Of a stretch of 64,000 bases of DNA, positions 24,601 to 36,745 are shown piece after piece (within the stretch, counting starts at the first letter, position 1; each line of letters starts with the position of its first letter). The translations under genes and the position numbers were made by a program. The DNA is taken from NCBI GenBank assembly GCA_947462335.1, contig OX381705.1, forward strand, positions 35,921,570 to 35,985,569. Direction: 5' to 3'. Below the pieces are notes generated by a model. That model had not been told where the DNA came from. It searched no databases and worked only from the letters and a program-made list of their open reading frames with translations. The stretch comes from Harmothoe impar (Eukaryota; Annelida; Polychaeta; Phyllodocida; Polynoidae).

Positions 24601-27222
24601 GGGGAAAGGCAAACTCAGACCTGTCAAGAAGCAAGCCATGTATCTAAATAAGATTACCCACAGACCGCCAAGTATTGCCTCAGATACACATCATCTGTAA
24701 TCAAGCCCAAGTGCCGCCTCTCTATAGAAAGTGTCTCTTCCCATTTGCAGCACTCCCCATTACTATTGAACCATAGGTAGTGTTGTGCAGGAATGGTTGT
24801 GAAATGTTTCACATATTCTCAAGTAGCACTCATGTAGTATTATCAATTATCTCGAATAATTTTCGTCCAATTGTAATTGCAACGAGAAGAACTGAATCAC
24901 AGTTTTTTTTAAATTTTACATATGTCGTGTATACCGCCGAGCTATTTTAAGTCTTGAATAGATACAATTTGATAAATAGGATTCAATTCTTCAACATTTA
25001 GTAAAAGGTTACTTGGAGATTTCAATCTGTAATTTTCGATAAAAGGGTTAAATCAAGTAGCTGGACTCTATTTGCTGCCTTCTGAGGTTTGAGTGTAATG
25101 TGCCTCCAGGGTATAGAGATTGTGGTCTATAGTGGACATCTGTACCTGCAGGGATCGTTTCATCCTATCCCCCAGCACCGCTCAGTACTATACTGTTACT
25201 TGGCCAGGTATATTTAGGTGGGATGTGCGGCCCCGTTCTGTATATGGAAGGTCAGTTTGACACGACCCTCAATAACAAATGCATGGCAGACTATAGGCGG
25301 AAGACCCTGGTGAACAGCACATCCTTGGTGGTGGGCCCTCTCCTATAGCCCGACTCCATGCCTGTCCCCTCTGACCCCACTTTTCGTCCCCCGGGGAGCA
25401 TTGTAATTTCCTGCTGTACAGTTCTGTGGTGAGGTGGGAGGACTGACAGCGCCACCTGTGCTGACCTCAGCCTACTATGGCGGCGTATTCAGGTCATGTC
25501 AAACCAAGGCATTTACTTCACGGAGCAAAGGGTGGTGTGGGCTAAAGAGGGGGGACGTTCACGGGGCTTTGAAATTCTAAACGCTCTTCTTTTCTGTAAG
25601 CAGCAGCAATGGTAAATCCTACTGCTCTATACTGTATTAGTGGGGTGTAGGGAGGAGGGGCGGGTTGGTAAGGCGTATACATGGACTACTATAAAATACC
25701 CATCTTAAGAGGAATGCCTTTGTAAGCATGGAATGTGGTGTGGTCTGACACTAAACAGAGCTGCCTTTACGTAAACATTCACCATTCCTATATGTCTGAG
25801 TCTTAATACTCTGTGCCGTTAGCTCTGTATGTAAGACTACACAGTGAACATAAAGACTTCCCCTCTCTACAGTCCCTCATATAATTATCACATACCTACT
25901 TAGGATTATTTAGTATAACCGATTCTGTCTATAGTCCATTTAAGACATAAAGGGATACTTAGCTGTTCTAGTAGGGCATACTGTAATCACAAATGCCCCC
26001 ATTTGTTTACAGACGGTACAGCATACGTGTTCCACTTACCTAAAAAGAGAAGGAATACAACAGGTGAGGCAAAGCATATACATTAGGGTATGGATTACAT
26101 GGCTGATAAATCTCTTTGCCATGGTTAATTATAGTATTACTTGTGAGTAGCTTTTTATCAATATCCCATATCGACTAAACTATACAATTGCAAAAGGGGT
26201 CCATTTGCAATAGGTTGATATAATAAAATGCAGTTCTCATTCTTATTGCAAAACCGACCAGACGCTGGTGGAATCACTTCCCCTTCCACTATACTTATTT
26301 TTACTTCATCACATTCACTTTAGGTACTTAATCGATCAGCGTGTGAATAGTACATTGGAATGACAATTAAGTACTATATGCTGGACATATTGGACCATTA
26401 AATCAATTGCCATACAGCCAACTCTCATACCTAAATTGATTTAGGTGGCCAATTAAAGCAAAATACCAAAAGGCACTTGAGTGCTGAAGCCTGTGAAATT
26501 AGCCTAAATGGTAAAACTGCGTTTGACATTTAATACAGTGAGACTTTCATCAGACGGCACCTTTAGGGCCTGAGTGCAATTGGCGTAACCTGGTGACGCC
26601 CGGATGCCATATTATTGGACATGGCTGCCGTTAATAACAATGGCACCAGAAGAAGGTGGGTGGGCAAATGAAATGTCAATATTAAAGATGATATTTAAAG
26701 CTGGTAATTCTGCACCCGGCCTTAGACATCATACCGCTCAAACAACGCCTACTGGTCTGGTCAGCAAGCGAGGTTCGATCACTTCTCCATGGCAATAAGG
26801 ATCTTTTTGTCAGCACAAGCTAGCTGCTGATTTGGTGGAGGGATTATTAATGTGTGCTGGGTGCCAATGCCTATAGACCAACTCGAAATTGACAATTGAA
26901 TCGGATTGGATACATGATTCACGCACTGAACTATAAGAAGTGATTCTTGTTTCAGATTGGAATTGGCATCCAGTAAAGTGACTACCTCTCACACTGTGAG
27001 GGCTAAGCTTATGTCTGGAAATGTCCACTGCCAATGTTAAAGCATTGTATTTAGCGTGAGTATCATTAGACAGGTCCTTCTAGCTACTTCTGTAATAACC
27101 AAAGCCCTCATGTTGAGATAGTAGATTGAATCATGATGTTGAGGAAATTAAAGTTCTACAAAAGTGGATGGTTCAACAAAACCTGCAGGGTATTGTTAAG
27201 ATACTTTTGATAATGTCAACTA
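21639..27222. other. No gene recognised; 5.6 kb
   Basis: No frame with a family motif; the longest (22494-22866 on both strands, 24026-24283) overlap each other and have no features. CTGGAGGA octamers occur at 22512, 23286 (inverted), 23403 and 23968. Segments at about 24400-24620 and 26380-26780 are balanced in composition, contain ATCAAAG and TTAAT-type sites and resemble conserved non-coding DNA in texture, which sequence alone cannot prove. Confidence 0.55.
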
Positions 27223-27384
27223 TAGTAAAAACAGTGTTTAACTTTAAACACCAAAAAAGCTAAACATGTTTAATCTGTACACACTTAAGACATCTAAACA
27301 CACTTTATGTATGTTAAACACATCATTTCTTAATGCCTAAACACCAAAAACATGCATGTGTTTAGACATTTAGAAAGTAAACAC

Positions 27385-28525
27385 TTTTTTTTTTTTTGAG
27401 TTTATAAATGTATTTATTGCACAAAGTGGTTTTCAAATACAGTTACAATCATCAATTGAGAGTATGTTCTCACTCTATCTTCATTTATCAATCCTTATGA
27501 GTATAATGTTATCGAATGGGCATCTTACAGGAGGCCCTTTTCCCTTTGTTTGATAGTGAATAATTCTCTCACCTTTGATACAGCTTTTGCTCTAAAGGCA
27601 CATTTGGATCTTTCAATTCTACAGGATTTATTTAATTTATTCCATAAGGTGATTCCTCTATACAGAGGGCTTTTATGATAACCTTTTAGTAATGATTTTG
27701 GATATTCCAGCAACCCTGTACCGGTAGAGCGCATCACTCGCCCCCCCGGTACCGCGCTCTGGAATCTCAGACCCAAGTCTGTGTTGTTATGTTTGTTGCC
27801 GTATAAATACTTGTGGAGTAGTAGTAACAGTTGCACATCATAACGTATGCTGAGGTAGTCAACTCCAGTGTCCCTATGCAAGTTTACAACTGGGTATCTG
27901 ATTTTCACGTTTAAGCACAGGCGAAGGCACCTATTCTGAGTTAGCTGCAGGCGCTTGTGCTGACTGTCCTTAATACCGTTATACAAGTAGCCACAATATT
28001 CCATCACTGGCATGATGGTTTGTTTATATACAAGATGTGCGGTTGATGTGGTAATTTTTGTGCGCATTTTCCTGAGCATTACACTCCGGTGGCTAGCGTT
28101 GCTGACACTTTTACTTACACTATGTTCCAGCTTAAACTCATTATCTAGAATTATACCGAGATATTCATATTGGTTTTTGGTTTCTAAAATTGTAGAACCC
28201 ATGGTAATATTAACAGTAAGTGGTATACTAGGTTTTGTCGGGGCAAAAATTACAATTTTGGTTTTTTCAGTGTTTATACATAATCCACTGCTTGAGAACC
28301 AGTCATATACTCTACTAGCATCAGGCTGCATTCTACTAGTGGCCTCTGCTAAGGCTTCATCACTTACATAAAATACAACATCGTCCGCATACATGATCGT
28401 GCGGCAATTTTTTACAACACTCGGGAGTTTGTTTATGAAACAAATAAATAGTAGCGGGCCGAGAATCGACCCTTGAGGCACTCCAAACTCAATTTTTTCA
28501 GACTTATGCAGATGGGTGTTTACTA
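27385..28525 (-). mobile_element. 5'-truncated non-LTR retrotransposon
   Basis: Read on the - strand, the copy ends in a 13-nt poly(A) (T run at 27385-27397), preceded by an AATAAA at 27413-27418. It starts in mid reverse transcriptase at about 28525. The endonuclease and the first reverse-transcriptase blocks are missing, the usual outcome of incomplete target-primed reverse transcription. No target-site duplication could be seen because both flanks are TAAACA repeats. Confidence 0.85.
27525..28500 (-). pseudogene. Reverse transcriptase C-terminal fragment (CR1/jockey-like LINE)
   Basis: An open frame of about 320 codons encodes the C-terminal half of a LINE ORF2. It begins inside the conserved GVPQGSILGPLLF block (just upstream of 28481) and shows the catalytic YADD about 27 residues later. 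A thumb-like QYEYLGIILD follows, then a Cys/His-poor tail with YRGITLWNKLN, typical of the end of CR1/jockey-group proteins. There is no methionine start: the first listed residue is a GTG valine inside the domain, so this is a truncated gene, not a short protein. No stops interrupt the frame, so the insertion is not old. It cannot be active without the missing endonuclease and N-terminal RT motifs. Confidence 0.85.
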
Positions 28526-28836
28526 TTTAAACATACGTTTTCTTTGTGTTTAGCCTTTAAACATTATGTTTACTGCCTGTTCAGCATTTAAACAGTGAGG
28601 TGTTTAGATACCAAATAGTGCGTGGATCACCTTTTCTTTCCTATGCCAATCATATTGTTATCATTATTCTGATTATCTTTATAGCAGCTTTTTATAACCT
28701 ATTGAAATGCAATTCTAATACTTATGATCCCAACATAAGCTTGGCCTTTTCCAAAGTGTTTCTCTAAAGTTCAGAAAATCTGCAGAAATGATATAAGTAC
28801 CCCAATTACAGGCAAAGTCAGAACCAGAAAAGTTTA

Positions 28837-29000
28837 AGTTTGTTTATTGCACGAAATCGTTCTGCAACAGAACGTTGTTCGTCGTACACAAGGTAGACTG
28901 TACAATAGTTCCTTGGGTCATCCAACGATGCACATTGATCCGGCAAGGTAATATAAAAAAGACAAAATATATTAGAAAAAAAAGATACCATATGTGACCT
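28837..29000 (-). repeat. Possible second LINE 3' tail fragment
   Basis: GTTTGTTTATTGCACGAAA at about 28842 resembles the tail of the neighbouring LINE (GTATTTATTGCACAAAG at 27410), giving an AATAAAC on the - strand. No coding part is present. It could be the 3' end of a related, severely truncated copy. Confidence 0.3.
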
Positions 29001-29116
29001 GTTTTAACAAGAAAAAAAGTGGTAATTAATGGAGTGTGATCCCCTGCCTATATTTGGGGCACAGTTTATAGTATTTTGCCTAAAACTGGATCATGGCTGT
29101 GTCTGTTTGTCATAAT

Positions 29117-29250
29117 TAGTATACTTGTTTAAACACTTAACATATACATTATAACCATGTTAAATATTTTATCAGTTTAGACTTAAACATATTTAATCTA
29201 AACATCTAAACACTAGACCTAAACATGTTTAAGTGTTTAGATATTAAACA
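29117..29250. repeat. TAAACA/TGTTTA cluster
   Basis: About ten TAAACA or TGTTTA hexamers in 130 bp, including CTAAACATGTTTAAG and TTAAACATATTTAATC dyads. Same composition as the elements at 10315 and 29663. No separate CACTG termini are seen, so it is probably a fragment. Confidence 0.55.
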
Positions 29251-29662
29251 CAATTTTATCCCACCAGGTGGCAGCTAAGTACATGGATGGACCCACCCAT
29301 CTCTAAGCTGGTCCTTGAATAAACAAACAAAGAATGATATAATTTGAGTGATTCAAATATGGGAACATATGGCTTTTAATACGCAAAAAGTAGGTCTATG
29401 ATTTCGGGTTTAGACTAATAGAAATAATGTGCAGAAAAGCTATAACCACTGGGGACACCTGTTTTGTGGGACATAAGAAAATATATAGCAATGTTCCCTC
29501 TATCATTCTGTTGTACACATTTCCCAGTTACTTAGTATGGATGCTATGTAACATATGTGATGACACTCTATAAAAGTGTTATAAAATACTACTATTTTCA
29601 GGCTATCTGAATATAAGATGATAAATTGGACCGATAATATATCCTAATATGCACATTACAAT

Positions 29663-30007
29663 CACTGTAAACACATCAGCTTCACCTAAACACTATCTAA
29701 CTAAACACCTACTATATCTAAATGCTATTCATCTAAATGCCTAATAATTCTAAACACTACACATGTAAACACTCTACAGTTCTACACACCATTCATCTAA
29801 ACCCTTCCTTGGTCTAAGCTCTATACATGTAAACACCTACTAGATCTAAACACTTTGCACACTAAACACGTTTTATCTAAACATGTTTAGAAATTAAACA
29901 TGTTTAGATGGAAAAAAGTGTTTAAAAATGTGGGACAAGATAGTGTTTAGAAAAGTGTTTAGCCACTAAACATGCGCATTTACAGCCTAAACACTGTTTT
30001 TACAGTG
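29663..30007. mobile_element. CACTGTAA-ended element, TAAACA-rich
   Basis: A compact 345-bp unit from CACTGTAAACACATCAGC (29663) to CCTAAACACTGTTTTTACAG plus TG (ending 30007). Almost the entire interior is CTAAACAC-type repeats on the left and TGTTTAG-type repeats on the right. The orientation switches near the CTAAACATGTTTAG palindrome at about 29877, so the whole unit is a large imperfect palindrome. A further TTACAGTGTA occurs at 30032, perhaps an older end. No coding capacity. Confidence 0.65.
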
Positions 30008-31242
30008 TATAGGGCAAGACTAGAAATTGTCTTACAGTGTATGGATTGATGAATAGTTTTTGTTCTCGATTCACGATTAAGGAGTATATAGACGTTCGGC
30101 AAAAGTATTGCCATATCCTACATTATCTTAACCATGATTGACATAGATATACATTAGACATGCATTATATAACTTATTTCTATACCGTAACCATTTTAGA
30201 AGCAAAGAACCGCAAAAAGAATGTTTTTGGAAGAAAAACGCTCCAAATATATAAAAAAAATCATAAATTTGGAAAAAATCTGATAAATATCAATTCCCGT
30301 TGCCACGGAAATTGCAAATAGGCCAAAAAAAAGAAGATTTGATAGAGTCCTTAACCTGCAAGCCTACTCACATATGTGTCTACCCATACTTCCATGAGAA
30401 ACGGTGTCTTGTTAATCCTCCCCCACCGCCCCAGTTCATACATTTAGACATATCTTGCAGCTTCAATATCCCGCATACAGAACATATAATTATGTTAAAA
30501 GCAAGAACCAGTTAGCCGCCATGGCCAGGCTATTCCAAGTCAATTACCCAATGATGAAGCCCATATTTCACCCAACCTTGCCTACAATTAACCTTTGCGA
30601 CTGCTAAACCTAATCACCTGCCCCAACACATCTACAGCCACACCTATCTGCCCGATCTTGGCTACTGAATCTGTAGACTAGCTATGTGTGTGAGCTTGTA
30701 TCTACGAATGCCTACACTTTTGGCTTGGCTCCAGCCACAACATTGCTTAATATTGCAGGTACCCAGAAAGGTCTGGCGCCACCCTTTCCCTTTCTCACCC
30801 TCGTCCATGCAGCAGCCAGCGCACCCAAGGCCATGCTGTGTGTGGCTTGTGGGAGATGTATCATACTGGTAGATACAGCCGTATCATGCCTACTTATAGT
30901 GTCATAGAATACGTTCTCGCGTGGTCGTAACGAGTGCTATTATTTCAGTAATGCCTGTTCTAAACCATAATTTTGAAAATATTATTAATTTACAAGAAAT
31001 ATGCAACAATCCGATAGATATGTGTTATATATACTTGGACTGGTTTTGTCCGATTCAGAATACAATAGAGCGCGTCTTATATCCCACATCTACTGCTGCC
31101 ACATAGTTACGGTAAGACGCTTCTACCACGACCACCCATGAAGACAGAATAGGGATAAGAATGACGGCTCCACCGTACACGTAATAAGGGACAGCCTTGG
31201 TCCCCACACAATAAGTAGGAGCGGGTGCCACTCCCGAGGCAC

Positions 31243-31262
31243 GAGCAGCTCATGAGCAGCTC
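31243..31262. repeat. Paired GAGCAGCTC palindromes
   Basis: Two exact copies at 31243-31251 and 31254-31262 with 11-bp periodicity (GAGCAGCTCAT repeated). A third exact copy lies at 31752-31760 with the near matches GAGCTGTTC and GAGCAGCCC just after it. Confidence 0.6.
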
Positions 31263-31504
31263 ATGTAGTCTCCAACAGACAAACAATGGTGTCCTCGGCA
31301 TGGACGGCCAGCCTTGGTTATGGAGAACCCCTGCCATGCCACACTACTGGGAGTACAGTCCATAAGTGGGGCAGGGCAATGCCTGGTCAACGCCAGGAAA
31401 TTCCAGCCTGGGGGTGGCATGGTACGTGGGAATGTATATCATGTGAGTGTGGGGGGAATGGGTAGGTGGGCGGTAGCTGGCCGGGCGTGCTAGTGGGTGA
31501 TGGG

Positions 31505-31665
31505 CTGGGAGGAGGGAGAAAGACAGAGAGAGGGGGAGGGGTGAGGGAAGGAAGAGTGAGGGAAGGAGTGAGTTTGTTAAGGAGGGAAAAGGGAAGAAGG
31601 GGACAGGGGTGGAGAGGGGAGTAGGGGCGAGGGAATTATTGGGGGATGGGGGTGAGGGTCAATCA
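31505..31665 (+). repeat. Polypurine tract, about 160 bp
   Basis: Nearly all A/G on the + strand, with GGGAGG, GAGAGAGGGGGAGGGG and GGGAAGG runs. Such tracts can form triplex or G-quadruplex structures; that property is inferred from composition only. Confidence 0.8.
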
Positions 31666-33132
31666 ATGGTGTTACAAAGCCCTATCGATCCTAGTGTTTA
31701 CCTGCGGTATGTAGGGCCGGATCACCACGCACTCGGTGCTAGTACGGACGTGAGCAGCTCTGAGCTGTTCCCGAGCAGCCCGTGTTTGCCTGGCCGCGGC
31801 CAACAGTGCGGCTATATTGGGCCGGGCACCGTACGGAATTTACCCCTTCATAAGCCTGTGTCTGCTGCCTACATGGAGGTGCATTCCATTTGGGGCCTTC
31901 CCTGTCCTATTCTATAGCATCACATATTAGGCACTATCCCACCCACACTCTATAACTGCGGGTACCAATTAAGCCTCGCCAAATCCCACCGCTCACCCTA
32001 CTTTCTCTATACTACTTATATTCCTTCATCTAGGTAAATCCTCAATAAGACTTCACCATGCCAGTCTTAGCCCTTCCCCGTCTGAAATGTCCCTAATCCA
32101 CACCCATAGTGCATCTACTTAATCTACTTATTGTACTACAACGACCCAGGTCCTACTACAATATCCAACTGGAACTTCACCCCTTTCAATTCAGGTTCAA
32201 CCCACCCACTTCTTGTGGGCACACTTTCACATTGATTCACCCCCACCCCACCCCACCATATCCACCCCCCCCCCCCCCGCAGCTCCACTCCAGGAGACAG
32301 GAGCCAATCTCAATTTGGATCGCAGCTATATGATCAGGCGGTCCATTGAAGGCCAGACTCCATTCACGACCATTAATAAGTAATTGCTGCGATGCCTCGG
32401 GGGGATATTTGATATTGGCCTGAACCGTTAAAGTCTGCTTTACTCTCACTATAGACCTGGTCTAGGGGTATATGGAAACAATCGGATATGTTAAACGGAA
32501 GGCACCATTGTGGGCTGTTGTATAAGTCTAGGTTTATGCCAAGCGCCGGATTGCTTTGTTTAATGCACATTACCCATTGGGATTTTCATTACACTAAATA
32601 ATATCTATAGTGCCGTGAACTTTCAATATCCGTATATAGTGTATTGAACACCTTCACACTTACCTAATCTGTAGTGATTTGAGTGTTTTATAACATTATA
32701 CCTGGGGTAGCATTTCCCATTGTGAACGCTGACTGTGCGTAGTTAGAATTTAAGAACGTTATACTTCCCTGATAAAACCGTAATTCTGAAGCCAAGGGCA
32801 CCCGATTACCATGTACATCCAGTTTTTCCTATTGTGCTAGCCAGGCTCGCCCGCATGAACACTATGAATTAGTAATGACCGAAGAAGGGCCTGTATGGGC
32901 GGGCCTGTACCTCCCACTCTAGTGAAAGATAAGACAACAGCCTGCAGGCGCATGGAAGAAGGTTTCCATGGCCACGGTCAGGTTCCTGGAGTAATCCCAC
33001 TGAAAGCTTCCTCCGGGGCATAATTGGTGTGTTTTAGAACCTTTAAATTTCTAAAGGTCATGTGTTTTAGTGGGGCCTCAGTGGAAACTAGCTTCAGCAG
33101 AACAGGTGCTGAATCCAGGTAAAGGCATTAAG

Positions 33133-33160
33133 GAGCTGCTCACCTCCGATGGAGCTGCTC
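33133..33160. repeat. Paired GAGCTGCTC palindromes
   Basis: Exact copies at 33133-33141 and 33152-33160, 19 bp apart, directly upstream of an AT microsatellite. Flanking bases are unlike those of the other pairs. Confidence 0.6.
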
Positions 33161-33182
33161 ATGATTATAGGGGTAGCGTATG

Positions 33183-33185
<3 letters not shown>

Positions 33186-33260
<75 letters not shown>
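33186..33260. repeat. (AT)n microsatellite
   Basis: About 36 AT dinucleotides, with a single phase change near 33256. Confidence 0.97.
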
Positions 33261-33262
<2 letters not shown>

Positions 33263-36200
33263 TCACAACAGGAGTAAGGAGCCTACTCTAAATCACTGTA
33301 CACACACATTATATCAACCAGAGGCTTGGTGTTTAGGGTACATAAATATCTTTGATCATAACTGATAAGGGCTATCTCACCCCACCATCGCTTTCTGGGG
33401 TATCATCGCTGGCATTCAGGACCTCTAGGAAAGGGTGGCGGAACTGCCTTTCAAAGAACATGTGTATGAATCATAGTTCATGTTACTGCGGAAACATGGG
33501 CTTGAGATAGGGGATCTCACCGCCCACTAGAAACCAGGTCCCAGACCCTCTGCATGGAGATTGATAGTTTTATGGTACCAATTTCTATTCAAAGGGGCAC
33601 TGCTCGACATAACATCTGTTTATGAGGAGGCGATTCAAGGAGTTGACAACGGTTAACACCTGCCGAGCCATCCCTCAGCTCTCTATATTATATGGAGGAA
33701 GTTATGTTTGTATAGTGTATATGCATTTACCCGTTGCATCCCCTCCTGACACAACTGCAAATTATACCAGTGGTTATAATAAGGAATATTATAGTTGCTC
33801 AGGATGCCTGAGAAGAGCGCATAGGTGTTGTGTCTGATTTAGTCTGAATTCATCATTTTGGTCACACGTCCTTCTGCATTAGGTCTTTTTACATTTGCTT
33901 CCTCCTGTAGGCTTAACAAATGAGATATTATTCATGAATGTCTGAAGGCAGTAATTCTTCTTTCATATGAAGAGTGAGAAATGACTTGGATTGGGAGGGA
34001 CAAATCGGCTCTTAAAGCATCGTGTAAATCATGTTTAAGTAGCGTGTTTGGCGCAGCAAGAACACAGCTAAGGGGTTTTAAATGTTATTTGAACTTTAAT
34101 TAGCAAAAAAACTAGCGACGATCTTAATTAGAGAATCGGTGACCTTCATAAGCTTTCAGGATTTCCTTAGGTAATCGCATTTGGAGATTTAAATGAATAT
34201 TTCATTTCAAAAGAGGCGAAGCCCTTTTGGCTTTAATGGGGGTGGGGTTGGGGGCTGCGAACATGAACAAGAAAGGGCACCGGGGGAGTCAGAGTATGGA
34301 GATCTTAATACGACGTTATGACTGATAAGAAATGTCGTCTGCGTGAATTATTCCCCATCTTCGCGGGGGGAGAGAAAGATGGGGGGTGTATTTTAATCAC
34401 TCAGAGATGGCCTCGTTTGTCTGCCTCCCAAGTAGGCATCCACTAAGCCAGGTGCCTCCCACTTGCCGTGATATATTTGGTGGGAAACATTAAATGGTAT
34501 TACACCAAGAACATCCAGTAGCGCTTCTTATAGAGCTCCCCTCCCTGTACAGTATACGGAATCTACATAAAACACCGTTGACGATGGCTGAACTGTAAAA
34601 ACAAAAAAAAGAGGAAAGAGTATAAAAAATGGCTTTCCTCATAATTACGCATTAACAGGCGGCCTATATGTCTCCCCGGGGGCTACCAGGTGGGAGCATT
34701 TATAGTTCCGTCAGCGCGGTTAGAAGGGCTGATTGATGCCGTCCAAACCCGAACAAATTATTAGCCGCCCGTTTTTATGCAGACCCGCCCGGGCTGAACA
34801 CATTGCAGCGCCCCCACTGGGAAAATCACGGAGTCCTTTTGGTACCCGCTGTGTGCTGTGTCCGCTCCAGGGCCACCGGCCAGCGAGCAACCACCAGTGG
34901 TCGGGTCAAACCTACTGCTATATAAAAGTGTGTTTCAGGTTACAGGCATGACAGAAAAGAATATATGCGGAAAACCTTTTCTAACGTGAAAGTACTGGGA
35001 CGGACTCTCTATTTGACCCAATAACAGTTGTCTAAAGATGTGAAAATCGTTGAAATATACCCTACCTTAGTTGCATTGATTGCCTTTCGCCAAGTTAGGA
35101 CACGCAATGGGAAACACATTATTTATCTTTGTTGGCCTTGTTTCTCGTTTTACAACTCCCCTCGAAATACCACATTTAGTTGGCAAAAACCATTGCTCAT
35201 CGATCCCTACACGCACATGCAGTGGTGGTTTAAGAAGTGGATAGGTGTTTTATGGACCCCGTATAGTGGTGGTCTTTTATTTAATCCCTGTTTTTTTAAA
35301 CACCAGGGTCAGATTTCCCAGGTTACAAAGAATATCACATGTGGTTCTGTATGATTTGTGTCATATAACCATTTCGCGATTCACTTTTTCTTTCACACCG
35401 CCAATTTGACTTGCTAACAGATCTCAGGACAAGACAATAATAGCACAAGATATTCCAAGCACAATGTACAACTGCAATATAGATCAAATTCAGAACGTTT
35501 GAAACTTCAATCGAACTGGCAAAAGAAATATTGTGCCAAAAGCGACGTGCATGAACTGGCTGCAGAATGCCTGTGGTAGGAGAGTAGCTTAAAGCTGGAG
35601 GAATTTGGAGCTGCGTGCTAACCCTTTTAGGGCGACACCATGGTCTAATGTGTAGATTTACAATGGCTGCATCATGCATGATACACTCTGACAATATCTG
35701 CATGATGCATGAATGCAGCCAGAGCTAAATTCATACATCGTGCATGAGTTGGGCACAACCCATAAAAGCCTTATGCAGCCCTTACAGCGTTAGTAGTTGC
35801 TGATGGTACTGGCGGTCATGGTGGTCATGGTAGCGCTAATGCAGGCGGTGGTGCTGACGATGCAGGAATGGGATCCAGTAAAGGCCAATGTTCCAGATGC
35901 CCCTTTCCCTGAAGGTGGTCGCCCATGCCGTTTACGCCCCATGAATAGCAATGATCAAATGTACATAAAGGAACCACAGTGGCTACACTCTGTTTAAGAC
36001 ATGTAACATGGGGAGAATTTCTATATCTTTAAATGACTCAACGATTCAAGGCTTTGTTTCAGCGGGGTAGCAGCTTTGGTCTAGCGTCTAGATAGACTGG
36101 TCGTGCAGTAGCCCAGCACGGCCTGTAATGTAAGGTGCTGGTGTGGTAGGGGGGTGGATCCATGCCCGGGGGAGCCGCTCACAGCTGCTCGCAGCGGTAT

Positions 36201-36390
36201 GGTATTGACATGCATGAATAAAACAATGAACCCATTCACCGCACCCCATCAAAAGGTAGCTGGTCCTCTTTCCCCGATCGGGATCCCCCCAAATGGACTG
36301 GGCGATTAACTGGGCAAGCAGGAGAATCCGATAATGGAGATAACAGTTAGATTTGATTACACATAAAATGGCTAACCCCCCCCCCCCCCA
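33261..36390. other. No gene; possible regulatory stretch 33890-34510
   Basis: No frame has a family motif. The stretch 33890-34510 is free of obvious repeats and contains several homeodomain-type TAATTA/TTAATTAG sites (34095-34130) and TTTAAATGAATATTTC. It has the texture of conserved non-coding DNA. A small palindromic cluster of GCATGATGCATG repeats lies at 35667-35710. Both frames over 108 residues (35028 on +, 35335 on -) lack recognisable domains. Confidence 0.5.
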
Positions 36391-36745
36391 ACTTCCCCAT
36401 TTCTATTGGGGATAGGGATAAAATTAATGTGCTAGTGGGGATTGGGAAAATAAAGGTCCTTTTGGGAGCAGAGATAAAATGAAGGTCCTATTGGTGGAAG
36501 GGATAACAGAAAGGTCCCATGATGGGGGGTGGGGGGGGGGTAGGGATAAAAGGAGGGTTCTATAGAGAATATGGATAAAATACATACATTACCTATTAAG
36601 GATGGGACATCGGTGCTATTAGGGATGGAACGAAATACAGGTCTGATTGGGGATAGGAATACATTGAAAGGCAAAGGGATAGGGATTAAACATCCTATTG
36701 GGATATGGATGACTTGAAGGTCTTATTGGGGATTGGGTTGACCCA
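36391..36745. repeat. Diverged minisatellite, GGTCCTATTGGGGATAGG type
   Basis: About ten degenerate copies of a unit of roughly 30-45 bp built from AAGGTCCTATTGG, GGGATAGGGATAAAAT and similar. It starts after a C14 run (36376-36389) and includes a G10 run at 36531-36540. Copies are heavily diverged and vary in length, so the array is old. Frames on - across it (36432-36674) are artefacts. Confidence 0.75.

Larger units (their letters stand above)
27223..28640. mobile_element. TAAACA-rich element split by a LINE
   Basis: From GTAAAAACAGTGTTTA (about 27225) the DNA is dense in TAAACA/TGTTTA up to 27384. It resumes at about 28526 and runs to TTTAAACAGTGAGGTGTTTA near 28610, with a LINE in between. 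The left end matches the inner part of the CACTGTAAAAACAGTGTTTA terminus seen at 30007, but its outer CACTG has decayed. The boundaries are therefore approximate. Confidence 0.45.
30008..33132. other. No gene; polypurine stretch
   Basis: No coding exon recognised. Notable contents are a purine-rich tract at about 31505-31665 (GGGAGGAGGGAGAAAGACAG type), GAGCAGCTC palindromes near 31243-31262 and 31752, and a C14 run at 32265-32278. Overlapping small frames at 30684-30907, 31107-31337 and 31609-31917 lack motifs. Confidence 0.55.

Noticed and set aside
26765..26780. GGTTCGATCAC as a second pol III B box
   Set aside because: No A box at the right distance and no pairing T-arm.
28012..28371. 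119-residue + strand frame
   Set aside because: Shadow of the LINE reverse transcriptase on the - strand.
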